Source: Theocolax elegans (Eukaryota > Arthropoda > Insecta > Hymenoptera > Cerocephalidae). Taken from it: a stretch of 64,000 nucleotides of DNA. A program made the translations under genes and the position numbers. Location of the stretch: contig CM047427.1 in NCBI GenBank assembly GCA_026168455.1, forward strand, positions 65,414,162 through 65,478,161, read 5' to 3'. Position 1 is the stretch's first letter. Each line of letters starts with the position of its first letter. The notes beneath the pieces were generated by a model. The model was not told the origin of the DNA. It did no database searches and saw nothing but the letters and a program-made list of their open reading frames with translations. Positions 49,941 through 63,300 of this stretch are shown here, piece after piece.

Positions 49941-50560
49941 TGTAAATATTTTGATGTACTTACTTAAAAAATAGCTAGATTTGAATACAAATTATTTTTT
50001 TAATAAAGTTTTTACACTTTCATAATTATAATCAAGTATTATATTAATATATGGGTTTATTCACGCCGAACATTAATATGTGGTTAAAAGTTAATAACAT
50101 TTGATTCTACATATTCTTATCAGAGTACCATTATTATTTTAATTATTAGCAGATAGAGCACCATTAACATAAAAGATTAAATTTCACTATTCATAATCAA
50201 TCGTTATATATTATTACAATTTACCAAATATTCACCAATAGTGAATTAATTGAATAAGAAATTGATCACGTTCATCAAATATAGGATAACTGGTATTATA
50301 TTTTTAACATTTGTTTAGATAATTATCAAATTGATACAACTTTTTAATGAAATATCGGTATTTCAATTTTTCAAGAAAACCCATTTTTGATACAATCATT
50401 TTTTTAATACAATCGTAAACGATATTTTACGTCTTAAACCCTGATTGAATTTCCGGTAAAAGAATGAAAAATGAAATTTTCTAACAGTATAGTAATAGCT
50501 CAAACGGTAAAACTGAATTATTCCTTAAAAGAATAAAAAAGATAATCGATCGTCTATAAT
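49941..50560. other. AT-rich spacer, no gene seen
   Basis: AT-rich and without recognisable features. Confidence 0.5.
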
Positions 50561-50662
50561 ATATCTAAAGAATCAGCGCAATCGAACGTGCCATTCACCA
50601 CTATCTAAAATACGAGATACATGTAATACCATCTCAATTGCATCTGAAGTTGGAAAGGGTTA

Positions 50663-50705
50663 TGGAGAGAATGAGAGAGAGGGAGAGGGAGGGGGGGGGG
50701 GAGAA
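50663..50705 (+). repeat. Purine tract with G11 homopolymer
   Basis: A GA-rich run leads into an uninterrupted run of 11 G at 50691-50701. G runs this long are rare in this AT-rich sequence and are prone to length error and polymorphism. The surrounding CpG-richer patch (about 50570-51020) has a 94-codon minus-strand frame that is partly translated repeat. Confidence 0.75.
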
Positions 50706-51020
50706 AAGATAGTTCAGTTACCTCTTGAATTTCCGAGCTGATGGGCCGCAAAGACACTCGGCTCACAGGAATTTCAAGACGGTGGTCACTTCTATTCCGA
50801 TTGGGATCCCTCACCTTATATGCCTTCGACGTGTTCAGACCGCCCTCCCGTCCTGAATCTCTCCCTCTTTCTCTATTGCACACAGACACAGTAACCGCAC
50901 GCTTATCACCGCATAGTTAAACTCGAATATCTCTCCTTCCGATTTTGGCTTTCGCCTCATCTTACGGTTCGTTCAACTAAATTTTCTCAAACATACATTT
51001 CGATATTTTATTCGAAACCG

Positions 51021-52310
51021 CCGATTTCGTAACATAATTGAAATTAGCATAATTAACTCGGAAACCCACAATTTTATTGTTATCGGACATTCATTTTATT
51101 TCTTCGAATGTTCAGTCGATTCGAAATAATTATTTTCACAGTGTAATTAAAGAGAAAAAGATTACGTTTTTTGTATTTCCCCAAGTGTTTTCATAAATTG
51201 ATACATCCAATTATTTAAAAACGTATCGAACTTTTTTCTTACTCCTACATACTTGTATTTTATATTCATATATTCTAATATATTCACACATCAATTGCAT
51301 GTTTCCATATTTTAGAAAATTACAGTATAATTACAGAAAATTAATCGTAAAGTATCTTTATGAGAAAAATTACCATATTGCCTTGTAAAATGTACCATAA
51401 ATCCAGTCAAGCTAGCATAGCAATATTAAATATATTAATAATATACCTATAGAATATTTTCTAACATTTGTCTTACATTACCCTGTGTATTAAAAATTAA
51501 CGTTGCGACATATTAATTAATAAAATTTCTAATACTTATAGTACTTTTTTATTACATTTAAATTGTAAACACGCGAACGAAAAGTATTTTTATTCTTTAA
51601 ATTTCTATCAATCTTTTTCATATTTTTAAATTTATCATTAATACTAAAATTATTTTCTGATCAATTTTATTTTGTGTTCTTTTCTACCTCTATTTCAGTC
51701 GTATGTACAAAATTTTTCTGATATTCTATACCCCCTACAAATATGTCGATCTACCAGCTAGTATACCGTATCATATGTGTGTTATACTCTCACTTGATGC
51801 TCATAATTTTTCTATTTTCCTCCCTGTGTCCTTATTTCGAATCAATATCGTTTTTACTACAACATTCCCAAGTATACTTTTATCTTTATGAAATTTATTT
51901 TTTATTTTTATCTTCCTAATACTTTTCATAATTATATTTCAAGTGTAGATTTTCAAATTTATTATTTCTATATATTATAAATATAAGTACGTGGAACTTT
52001 ACACTTTGTTGTTTTAAATATTAATATCAACAAAAGCATTATAGTGTTAAATAATTTATTGTGAAAAAAGTTAACGTTGCAAAAATATAAATTATTTTAA
52101 TATGATTCCTCCTGAGGTTCCTACCAACCCTTTTTAATTATATTTCTTATTCGTATCTATATAAAGTTAGTTTGTAAATCGAGCTTTCTCTTTTTATTCT
52201 TCCACGTTTCCTCTTAATTTTCGATACCTCTTGGACTTTTTTTCATTCCCTTTCATTCACTCAAAACCTTTCAACGCAGAAATTCCCAATAACCCAGCGA
52301 GACTCAGCAA
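51021..52310. other. AT-rich spacer, no gene seen
   Basis: AT-rich. The 62-codon frame at 51703-51891 follows a fair acceptor-like TCTATTTCAG ending near 51699, but its sequence is hydrophobic and AT-driven and no family is recognisable. Confidence 0.45.
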
Positions 52311-52369
52311 ACGAGTTGGACGTTCATGCGACGACTGATCGAAGCGATTTCAGACTGAGAGACGAAAGT

Positions 52370-52404
52370 TTCTCTCTCTCTCTTACTCTCTCTCTCTCTC
52401 TCTC
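52370..52404. repeat. (CT)n microsatellite
   Basis: A CT dinucleotide tract with one interruption, inside a GC-richer patch (about 52190-52530). The 68-codon frame here is translated repeat. Confidence 0.85.
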
Positions 52405-52530
52405 GCCCACTTTTATAAGCACTGCTTCGACTACCTCGACTGTTGCGACTAGCTCAAGCTATTGGTCTTGTTCTGTTTTTACTTCGTCTCTCTCCCTTTT
52501 TCGATTACGTTTACTTTACTAATATCTCTA

Positions 52531-54391
52531 CCGATTGCAGCTGAATGTACAATATCGATAAATTTTAAGTCAATAGATTGTCTTGGTGTTTGGATACCCT
52601 TTTTTAACGAGTTTAACAGACTTTTTCTTTAGATTAACTCCATACAAAAATTCTTTATATCATAAACGCTGTTTGATGAATTGGTTATTTTTCTGCATTT
52701 GCGCGTATCTATTGATGAAACGAATTGCAAGATATATTCAAATAACATACACTTGTTCCGTATTTTTAATCACATGAACGAAGTTCTTTTAAATTTACGA
52801 AAATTACTTATATCAAAATAAAACGGATAATACACATTTTGCTAGGTAAATACAGTAAAAATTATAGGTTTAAGATAAATATTCAATAAAAATCTGTAAA
52901 AAATCATATTTTAGTTTGCGAACGTAAAATTCAATTTAATTTTCATATCTATACGGATTTATCGGTTGAAAAATATAAGGCAGAGCAAAGCAAAGACTAA
53001 AATTCAAAAAACTATTAAACATTAGAACGTATATTAAAAAACGGAAGAGAATAAAGTGAAAAGGATGATCGCGGGATGAAAAAAAGTCCAAAAAGATATA
53101 TATTTCGGCAGTTTCATATCTTTGTATCGAAGCCGAGTATCTACCCGATGGCGTGGAGAACGGCTAAGGCTGCTCCTATAAACCGCGAGTGCAGCTGCGG
53201 TCGTCGTGCTTATAAGCGTTTACTCGCGGCAAGTATCCGTCCGAGCCAGATTTTTAGCGCCGTAAATCACGCACTCGTTTCGCGCCGCGGCTTTTACGCT
53301 CCATTTTACCCTTATACTTGTGTCTACGTCTATGTATTATACGTGTGCACGTGCGGCTGCATGTATATATATATACATACACTTTTTTCGTCCCTCCTGA
53401 CTTTATCTCCGGATTTTTTTTTCGCGCGAGCTGCTCCTCGGGAGAGATGCAATCAACGGAGGAGGAAGAAGGAAACATCTGGCGCGCTTGCCAACCAACC
53501 GGGAAGTAAAAATCTAATTTCTAAACGCTCATTCTGGTCCCGCGCTAATTCCTTGGCTCTTTTCCGTAACTCGATAAAAATCGACGACTCGACGAGTGCC
53601 ATTGCCGTTACGTTTTCTATGGGTCATTCCCTTGTGTGGTTTGCCTGTTTTATTTCCTACCTAATTGATAACTCACGAATATTAAGCGCGCGTTTCTCCA
53701 CTTCTATTCTACGATAAAGAGGAATTCAACGAAGAGGTTCCTCTTTTGCTTTACTTAATACTGCCGGTAATTCCCTATTCGTAAGCAAAGATTAGATATA
53801 CATAAAATATTTTTTTAAGCTATAAGCTCTACCTCTTTCTTAACATTACTTTTAGCTCTTAGTCTTAAACATTTAATATTCTTAATAGATGGTTTTAGTT
53901 TAAGTAAAGAACTAAAATATAATATTAAATTTTATATCGATTAAAATATTATGAAATAAGAACAGTTAAATATTGTACACATTTGATAGATACATTTTAC
54001 AAAGTTAACGGAATATTATTAACCTAAATATAAACCACTTGTATAAATAATATACTTTTAAGTCTGTTCACCACTTAAATATAAGTTAAAATCTTAATAT
54101 GGTTACTCTAGCACGTACGAAAACAAAATAGCAGGAAGAAAATTATCATAATATTATGTATACTTATTAAAATTGAATTTGCTCATCTGTACGTTAATTG
54201 GTGCACTTTGGCTTGCTCGTTAGTTAAGTTACTTCGTAAACGACAACTTCTAATTTATTATAAATTTCTGAAAACTTTCGGCATGTAAACTACATTAAGA
54301 AAAAGCAACAAATATTATCTTTGTAAAATTGTAACATAATACTTTGCAACGATTGTTTTAAATAAAAAAATGTTATTGTTGTATAAAATAA
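52531..54391. other. AT-rich spacer and a CpG-rich patch at 53.05-53.75 kb
   Basis: The patch carries the longest frame in the window (53076-53717, 213 codons). It runs through a TATATA/TACATA segment translated as Y/V/I/H repeats, overlaps open frames in other phases and strands, and has no domain, so I do not call it a gene. AT-rich DNA lies on both sides. Confidence 0.45.
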
Positions 54392-54439
54392 CGAAATCAA
54401 AATATTATAAATATTTTTCTATGTTACACATACATTAAA

Positions 54440-54670
54440 GTGAAAAAAAAAACAATTCACACTTTATTTACAAAACTATATCCAGAGATATTTGTTAAAA
54501 GTATAATAAATTCGGCAAACTCTGATAAATTTAATGAAATAATCATTGAAATGTTACAGCTGGAATGTACTGAAGTAATTTTCTGTGCACATACACCAAC
54601 TTTCGGAAATGTTGATGCCGCGGATTTTACTAAAATTCTGTTACATATAGCTTTTAATACCAAAATATGA
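54440..54670 (+). other. Possible coding fragment, unidentified
   Basis: The frame is open from 54392 and closes with TGA at 54668-54670. The 60 or so residues before the stop look protein-like (for example LECTEVIFCAHTPTF, then DAADFTKILLHIAF), unlike the K/N/I/F-rich noise of nearby DNA. A weak acceptor-like AAAG lies at 54437-54440. There is no ATG near the start; the first internal Met is mid-frame. A frame on the opposite strand (54457-54663) starts with ATG and is also open, so strand is uncertain. I recognise no family. It could be a terminal exon, a decayed transposon coding remnant or chance. Confidence 0.25.
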
Positions 54671-55980
54671 AAATATCAATGGCAGAAAATTTTAGCAGCC
54701 GAAATCGGTTGATAGATCCTTTTAGTATTTTATATGTAAAATCTGTTAGCATTTTGTCAATGTCAATTAAAATAATTTAGATCTTGTTTGAGTAAATAGT
54801 TGTTGGGAAAAGTATTTTTAAAAATATATAACAGAGATATAGTAAAGTAAAAGATATGAAGTTTATTAAGCTTTATAAATGAAATATCGATATTTTATTA
54901 AAAACGTGTATAAGACTATGTATTTACCTGGTTCGTAGTGATTGTGGCGTAGTGTACAAATACTGTTGTTAGCTCTTCTAAGTTTCCTCGTTTTGTTTTT
55001 ATCTCTGTTTGACGCACTTACTGGGTCTGCAAAAAACGTAAGAAAGAAAAGTTGATTTAATTGAAGTTTCTTGATGAGGATTTTCTCACTCCTGATTTCT
55101 CAGAATACTTTTTTTGAGATTCTTAATGCTTTTAACTAAACGTAAAATACCCTGAAGCGTATTTTCCTTTAAAATTAACCGCTCGTTTTTGTCCTAAATT
55201 CATGAAGCTTTTATGATGTAAAAATTAATGGATTCTTATACATTTCTTTTGGAAAGAGTATTAAGGATTTATATACATAGATTATTTATTACAGAAGAAA
55301 ACTACTGAATTTGTTAGCATATATTTTCTCTTTCTGTTTTATTGATTTAGTTAAGTGGGAAAATCTCTTTGGAACTTGAAAATACTGTTTACTTTATCTC
55401 CAGAGTACCAGGAGTTCGGTTACTTTCCTTAGTTGCTTACAGTCTATTTGTCTATATATTCTCGACAAAACATATATTTGTATATACAAAGTTTTCTTAA
55501 AACTTTAATCACATCAACAACAATTATAAACTTAATTAAATTGTACACTATTAAAAAATATTTTGTGGAACATTGTTATGGAAGTCGTTCCTGAAGATAT
55601 CATAGGGACTTACAGCTCAATGTATATGCATGGTGAAAATTATATCTACATCAATCGTCAAGTTTACAACTTTCGAGTGTATGAAAGTTGAAAATAAAAC
55701 TTATCTAAACACTGGTCGCGAATCAATCATATATTAATAAAATTTCTTTTATATATTAAGCATAAAAGTAGTGAAAATTTCGAATGAAATATTTAATACA
55801 TAATACCTAAAAAATAATAATACATTTTAATAAAATTTTATAACATACAAGTACACGGATGTTGTTAATATTAAAATGGTATATAAACTATTACAAACGC
55901 AGCGCATAAATTTGCTTTTTCAAAAGACTACACTCGTTAGCGTAAAGTAACATACGCAACAGAACTTAGAAAATAATAAT
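54671..55980. other. AT-rich spacer, no gene seen
   Basis: AT-rich and without recognisable features. Confidence 0.5.
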
Positions 55981-56010
55981 ACGAATCTTCAATTCTCAGA
56001 GAGAGTGAGA

Positions 56011-56037
56011 CAGAGAGAGAGAGAGAGAGAGAGAGAT
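56011..56037. repeat. (GA)n microsatellite
   Basis: A GA dinucleotide run followed by a GCGCGCGC block at 56041-56048, inside a CpG-richer patch (about 56010-56420). Confidence 0.85.
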
Positions 56038-56420
56038 TGTGCGCGCGCACATAGACATATATACAAGGGGCGCTCGTTCACAACACAATGTAAAAAGAGA
56101 CGGACGTACCTCGCGGTAAATTGAAAATCATATTTGTAAGCGGACGACTTCAAAGGGAAAATCGACGGGTCCGTGTATCCAACTTTTCCTCCTCCCACTT
56201 TCTATCGCGCAAATCCGCTTCCCTTTTAGACTAATCCGTCTGAGACTCAGAATATGAAACTCGCAAGACTGTACAAGACGACGAACGCGAGCGCGCACTT
56301 TTGAATAAGACGAGCACTCGCGTAATATGATTTTTTTATCTCTGCGTCAGTCTTGCAATTCTTTCCTGGTCGCTACGAGGACACCCTCTAAATTGAATAA
56401 AGCATGACGCTCAAATGCAA

Positions 56421-58257
56421 TTTGTTAGGCTCTAAAAATGAGATCGAGAGTATTTTCGAGCAATCGTTTTATCCGAGAAAAAAATATAATCATTCTTAGC
56501 ATTTGCAATTATGGATTCACAAATTTTTATTAATCAAATTCATTATTTGTTATTATTTTAAAAGAAGTAACATATAACCATACAATGTTCTATAATAAAA
56601 TATTGTTTTAAAAACAGATCAAGCGTCATCGATAGCAGTTAATTGAGTTTCGCCATTTGCCAATGTAAAAAAAAATTAATCGATAATGTAAGAAAATTTT
56701 TGGTTAAAAAAGAAAGTTTTGATCATTAACTGTCTGAGCGTATATAAAATACTAAAGTTAAAAAAATAAAAGTCCACGTAGAGAGAGGTATATGTATATA
56801 TAAAGTGAGATCGAGATCGAGAAAAAGACACGAGCAGAGTCGAGCCAAAACAAAGGCAAAACGACAGTGCAATAATAACGGGGCAGAAAGTTTATTTTCC
56901 TTTATCCCCCGTCCCTCCCCCCAAGACAGATGTTGGCAAAAACTCGAGCTTTTCCCGGGCGCCGCGTCGCTCGGAAGCGGAAATGGCAAATTAGGAAACT
57001 CTACGGGGCTCTGCGTGCGCAGTCATGCCACCACCGCCGATCGTGCGTGTCGGCCCCTTTTCCTTTTTCTCTCTCTTCTCATTTTTAGCTTTCCTCGATC
57101 TGCTTGGTCGCGAAACCCAGATACCCGAAGAAATCTGACGCTAGCATCCCTTGATCGTACCAACTTCTCGAAGATATACAGTGACTATATGGCCTTGAAT
57201 CACACATAAAACTTATTTATTAGAATCCAGTTAAGGGCGCTTTTTTGCCTGTTATACATAAGGCTTCCAACTATGACGCATCCATTTACTCTTCATTTCA
57301 TTCGTATTTTTTTCTTTTATATCGCACAATCATTCTCGTCGTCACATAAAATACAATTCCTCCTAACGATCAATGTAGTTACGTGTTTATCGAAACACTA
57401 TCTGCCTACGAAGAACATCAAGAAATACCGCCATGTCCTTTCATTAAATATTACTATATTATAGTAAACTACGCAATTTATGTATCAAACATACACATTT
57501 TCGATACACTATATTTTAAAATCATGCATGCTATTTATTAATATTTTTTATTTCGTGAAAGGGAACCAAAATTTTAATGTGTTTTGGATAAATAAAATAG
57601 TAGGTAGTTGGAGTTCTAGCTTAGTAGTTTATTCGTAAACACTGCATGCGATTCACCAATTTATTTTTTAGACAAACTTTTATGCATCCTCACGAACATA
57701 CGTGTGCTGACGTTCGCAAGTGCGTCGAACCCCTCGATCTAATCGGGTTTTGTGACTCCCTTTTTTTTAAATTACACGCCTTTGAATTGGAAGTTGATTG
57801 ATAGATTTTTCTCTTTTATAATATAAAATGACTTTGATGTTTTTTTATTTCAACTATAATAGTAATAATAAGATTAATAATAATTCAGCAAAGAATAGGG
57901 CATTACATTCTAAAGTAATATAGCACATATATAAATGTCATTACGAGACCGTTCTTTTCTTTGTTCAACGATAGGTATAGATATGAAGGTATATTTGATA
58001 ATATTATACAATACTATGGTACACCTACTTGGAAACATATAAGAAAAATATTTATCGTTTAAATACTTTGTTGAATAAAATTAAGTTGTACGACACAATT
58101 TCCTCGCATGCAAATATCTATATTTTAATATTTAATGAAATGAAATCAAACGGGAGAGTTTTATGTCCGTTCAATTAAATGTAAATGACGCAACACGCTA
58201 TAGTGAGTTAAATAAATTTATTAGGTTAATTAACAGATATATACTATATCGAGGAGC
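56421..58257. other. Spacer with a CpG-richer patch at 56.8-57.25 kb
   Basis: The 134-codon frame at 56805-57209 and the opposing 87-codon frame at 56726-56989 overlap. The former starts with R/K/E/Q-rich purine translation and shows no domain. The remainder is AT-rich. Confidence 0.45.
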
Positions 58258-58264
58258 AAAAAAA

Positions 58265-58336
58265 CGGACGACGGGATTCGAATTGACGAACCTTGGATAC
58301 GAATTTCGTACTCTATAAACATCGAGTTAACGTCCG
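58265..58336 (-). pseudogene. tRNA-like sequence, decayed, with T7 terminator
   Basis: On the minus strand this 72-base segment has several tRNA hallmarks. CGGACG at the 5' end pairs with CGTCCG at the 3' end (6 of the 7 acceptor pairs). A D-arm ACTC…GAGT is in the right place, and a box-B-like ATTCGAATCC lies near the 3' end. A run of 7 T follows immediately (58258-58264), as expected for a Pol III terminator. Against a working gene, the anticodon stem does not pair, the T-stem is poor, the invariant GG of the D-loop is lost and the first two bases of box B differ. It is probably a tRNA pseudogene or the head of another tRNA-derived SINE. No other copy was seen here. Confidence 0.4.
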
Positions 58337-60640
58337 CGATGCTATGCATCGCTTAGATTACACGACGCGTCTTTGCTCAATAGACCCTTCTCATACTTTC
58401 TAAGTCGCCCGACGATGCCCGTGACATCATATATCTATATATATACATATGTATATAAACACACACCTCATATTTACGTTTATATTTTCTTTTGTATCCA
58501 TATAAATTGTAGATAATATTGAAAACATAGATATTACAATATTGTATATTGTAAGAAATTAATGTGAATATGCGTTTTAGTTACACCTTTGTTACAAACA
58601 CGTATGCATATATATATACATTTGAACGATTATAACATTAATTTATATATTATTTAATAAAAGAATTTATCTATCTATATATTTAGTTTACTTAATTACA
58701 ATTTAATAATTTTTTACATTTGAATTTAATAAAAAACCGTTTTTTGTAAATGTAATTTTGTTATTATACGAGAAAAATAGTAATAAAATTTTGGGAATGT
58801 TTTAAAAAAGATTGTACATGTTTTAGAAGTATTCCACAATTGGTAGTTTTACCTTACGTTGCAGCGAGCCGATTCACATATTACTTGCGAGTACCAAAGT
58901 GGATTCTCAATTTATCGTGTCGCCACGAGCATTTTTCTTGGCATTATTATCGCTTCTCTCTTCCCCCTGCCTCTCTCCGACTCTCACTGGGATCCCACTT
59001 TCTCACCGAGCCATCGATGACTGGAGATCGCCGCCGCGGCGTAAGAGGCAATTTTCTATTTTCTCCCTTAATGGCTTGAGGATAATTTATAACTTATAGT
59101 TTCCCCGACGACCATTTTACGTAAAAGAGAGCTTTTTCTGAAATATCGATGCCCTTTTCCGTGTCCTTACGCATGGAGAGGTACGCAATTATTTTATACT
59201 TGCGAATTTCACTTGAAAAATGGAAGTTATTATCCTCACCAGTGACATTCGTATATAGGTTTCGCATTAAACACCTATTATATGTATCACTGTATAAGAA
59301 TTTTAATAAAAATTAATGATTCTCAAAGTAATGATCAAATCAGGCAACCATTTTTATTCGATATTAAGCGTGTATAATAACTTACTCAATTTAAATTATA
59401 CGTAACATTTGCAGTAATATAGATGTAAACGTATTATAATTCAGTTACTAATTTATATATTAGAAAACAAATTTTTCGATGTCCTGACGTAATACGAGTC
59501 TGTCCTAAAAATCCGATACGTATTAGTTGACTGGGTAGTAGTGGAGGAGCGAGATACCATCTTGCAAAATCACTTTTTATTTTCACAAAAATATATATAA
59601 ATTGTAATACGATGTTTTTCTAGTTTAATTAAAAATTATTCCGTCTCTTCATTGTCGTCTAATACACTTTCTTGTAAATTTGTACGTCATTTTGTATTCG
59701 TAAATTTATAGTTCTTCTGTTGTTATAATTTGCATAAATCAAAGCTTATTAGAATATAATAATTTATAAACATAATATTTTTATATTACACTTGAATAAA
59801 TTTTATATGTATATCTAATATACTAATAACACAACGTATTAAATGTAATACACAAATTATTTGCTTCTTCATAAACTTAGGTTATCGATATTATCTAGAT
59901 TATAGATTGAAGCTTTGTGTCAAAAATATTTCAATAAAGTAAAAATATCATATATATATGAATAACCGTTTATGTGATGTATGTATGTGTGCAGAGACAC
60001 GCGCGCATATGTGACTTCCTATTGTAAAATATTAATGTTTTATCGATCACATAGAAATATAAATATGTATGAATACAATAATACATAAATATGTATAAGC
60101 TTCTTCGTAATCTAAAGTATTAATCTACATTACATCGTGGGAACAAAAGACAACAGTGTAACGCATAATTTTAGTAATTAGTACATTACGAAATTAGATT
60201 AGACGTCAAATTTTCATTTAAATGGTATTAACACAAATTTTATAAATTATTACGACATACCGAGGATAACAAAGTGTGTAATATAATTATGAACAATCAT
60301 ATAGAGGGAAAATGTAAATTCATATATGTACATGTTAAAATGTCAGTGTCATTGAGTATAGTGTACAATTCTTGGCTCTTAATAATCCATCAATATATAA
60401 CGATATGGCTCTTCATTGATAGCATCGATAAATTCCAAAATTATGAGGTAAAAGTAGACATTATTTGTTCTCGTATGATATCGTGTACTCATCTTTTTAT
60501 GTGCACGATCAGAGAGAGAGAGAGAAAGAGAGGCAGAGAGATAGTTTGGCTTCGGAGTATTAATATATACGGATGTGTGTATATCTATATCCATTAATAC
60601 ATTTAATACATGCAGATCCATATGTATGTATATATAGATA
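58337..60640. other. AT-rich spacer with a GC-richer patch at 58.85-59.2 kb
   Basis: Frames at 58840-59099 overlap in two phases without domains. TA/CA-rich runs occur near 58430-58465. GA-rich repeats lie at 60511-60541, inside opposing frames 60274-60597 (+) and 60379-60756 (-) that are repeat translation. Confidence 0.45.
60511..60541. repeat. (GA)n microsatellite, interrupted
   Basis: A GA dinucleotide tract with interruptions. Confidence 0.8.
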
Positions 60641-62390
60641 TGTATATCTATATATAGATCGAAGTAAAGAACGTATACGAGCGCACGTAATGCGTACCGG
60701 AATTTCGCGTTAAAGCTTCGCCTGCAGCGGGTTGGCTTTTTCCGAAATACAGGCAAAACGCGCGTCCATAGAAGTAACGTATTTTATTAGACACAATAGA
60801 TTTTACAACGCGGAAAATTACAGTTTCAGTGGAAGTTGCCGCCCTTTGCGTTTGCCTACGCAGTCGTTTTGATAATGCAATCGATGTGTATCAACGGGAC
60901 GAATCGCGCATGAATTAGTATACCAATGTCGATTTATACATATATCTATATCTACACGAAATCGTCCAATTCCATATGAATTCGCTTGAATTTTCATTAT
61001 CCGTTACAAATATTTGTCATTTCCCAATTAAAAATCAATTTTTTTCAATCATTATCAACATTTTATTTTTTTTCGTAGTAATTCGCTACTTTCCATATTG
61101 ATTTAACAATGAAAATGAATAAATTGCTTGGTGCTTGTGGGCTTTGTGTAAACTATACACATCAAATAAAATATTGCATAGAAAAGCATTCGATTAACTA
61201 AAATATTTGTTATGTATAAGATGTACGATTATAGAAAAATTTTATTTGCTTGAAAGGACAACGATATTTAGGGACTGCACGTGTAAAGAGTGTAACCCCT
61301 ATAGTATTCGCATTCTACAACGAAAATTTGAATCCATGCTTAGGTTTGTAAATCCATATTAGTTTAGATTTTTAACATGTCACTCCTCTTGACGTTTACG
61401 TAAACAGATTAATAAAAACAATTTATTTTATCATCCTATTTTGAAATAATAAGAATAATAAAAGTAATTAAAATTTTGGACCGTATAGTAACAAAAAGTC
61501 AAAATATAAATAATTATTTTAAATTTTGACTCTAAATTAATTATTGATAAATAATTATTGTTGTAAGAATTATAGGATAATAAATACGTACTGTAATAAG
61601 TGATCATTAATTGAAATATAAAAATATTATTTCAAACAGTAAGTACAAATATACAATTCATAATTAAAAAGTAGTTACCATATAGGGTCGGTATACCTCT
61701 TTGAAAGCCCTAAATGTTTCAAGCAACAGTTTGTTCAAAGTTCGTGAAACGTTCTCAAACGAATATGCACGCGGGTCAAAAAGGAAGTTCAGGAAGAGAT
61801 AAAAACACCTCCGGAGGGTATCTCATTAACGTGCATCGCCTTATCCGCGTGCATTCGCTCTCCCGTGGCTTGCATATTGTAATATAATACGTGCTTACGA
61901 CGCCGGTGACTCTCTCGCGCTCGAGAAATATTATACACATACACTTACCGCTCTTTAAAACTTTTCTTTTCCCCTAATCCCCTAATTAATCATATTTTTA
62001 CTAATTGATTAAATTTCACCCATAATTATAGATTGACATTTTACGATGCTTCGACTAGAAACGATAGTCTTGTCTACTTAATTATACAAGAAATCGCTGC
62101 AAAAATTAGTAGCCAGAATAAAAATTATGAAAAATTTAGAGGAACGAGGTAAACCAATCAAATATCAAATAAGTCTGAATAGAAATAAAAAAAGTGTAAT
62201 TGAATATTTATTAATAAATTTTAATTAGGAAATAATTGTTCAACGCGTAACTGCAGTCTTAACAATTGACCAACTAATCTCATTATCGACGGTATCTGCT
62301 ATTTATAAACGTAGTAGTAACCAAAAATATTTTAATAAATAAATTGAACAAAATAGTGGTAATAAGAACATTTTTTTGCTGAAATCCATT
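60641..62390. other. Alternating spacer, CpG-richer at 60.65-60.95 and 61.7-61.95 kb
   Basis: No gene seen. Both patches lack open frames of interest, which marks them as non-coding GC-richer blocks rather than exons. 60960-61690 and 61960-62390 are AT-rich. Confidence 0.45.
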
Positions 62391-62900
62391 AAGTATGCGT
62401 GGAGGCGAAGGAAAGGTTAACCTTGATTCCAAAATATCAATTAGCCGAGTTGCGGTCGGGACATAAAATAATTTTACAACTGTTCGAATACCAGTATTGT
62501 ATACATAAATTACGGTGGTTTACGCCTGAAGAGACGAAATTACACGTAGCGCAAAATTACGTGAACCGGTCGACTAATAAAAGTTGGACCCCGCGTCATC
62601 ACATCGAAACACGATAAAATCTGTACGACATTCCGTTGGCGTACTCGTTTTGGCCAACATTTTTCGAGCGGTTCGCTTAGCTGATGCTTGAAAGCGCACT
62701 AATCGCGGGGATCGTTAAAGCTGACCCGTTGTCATTAAACGACAAGCATTTTCGAGGGTCGTAAATGAGACCGTAGCTGATTCGAATATGATCCTCGAGT
62801 GGATGGGCATACGTTTCATAAACACCATAACGTTATTATGTCCGATTCTCTAACTCTCGTTCGTATGGTAATTCCTCAGCCTGGATTATCGTTGTTATCA
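62391..62900. other. CpG-richer non-coding block
   Basis: A moderately GC-rich block with a 72-codon frame at 62399-62617. The peptide looks more balanced than most here, but the frame has no ATG at its start, an in-frame stop just upstream and no recognised domain. The following 250 bp is similar in composition but has no frame, which argues for a non-coding element. Confidence 0.35.
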
Positions 62901-63300
62901 CTAGCAAAGTTATTATTTTAGATAAAGTTTCAACCCGAGAATCTTATTTCAATTATTTAATTCATATATATTAAATAATTTGCACACGCTTTGAAATACA
63001 GGAAATATAAGTTTGTGAAATAGATCAATTGTATATATTAAATGAGTGCAAAACTCGATATTCTATTATAATATTAGATATTTAATAAATATAGTAATAT
63101 GTATATATATATATTTGATAAACATATTGAAGAATGTTTTAATCGATAAAATATATATTAATATTTAAAATACTACTAAATTTTGATAAACATTATGAAA
63201 AAAATAGAGGTTACGGTTTAATCAGCGCCTAGAGATAATAAAAACTCATGGCTAGTAGGTAAAATCAAGCCTAGGAACTTTTTCAATTAAGTATAAATTG
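62901..63300. other. AT-rich spacer, no gene seen
   Basis: AT-rich with a short TA run near 63103-63114. Nothing recognisable. Confidence 0.5.

Noticed and set aside
53076..53717. Longest open frame (213 codons), plus strand
   Set aside because: It lies in a GC-richer patch where stops are rare and passes through a TATA/TACA repeat translated as Y/V/I/H. Frames are also open in other phases and on the other strand, and no domain or splice context is visible.
62399..62617. 72-codon frame with fairly balanced residues
   Set aside because: No ATG at its start, an in-frame stop just upstream, and similar composition continues without a frame. Better seen as a non-coding GC-richer block.
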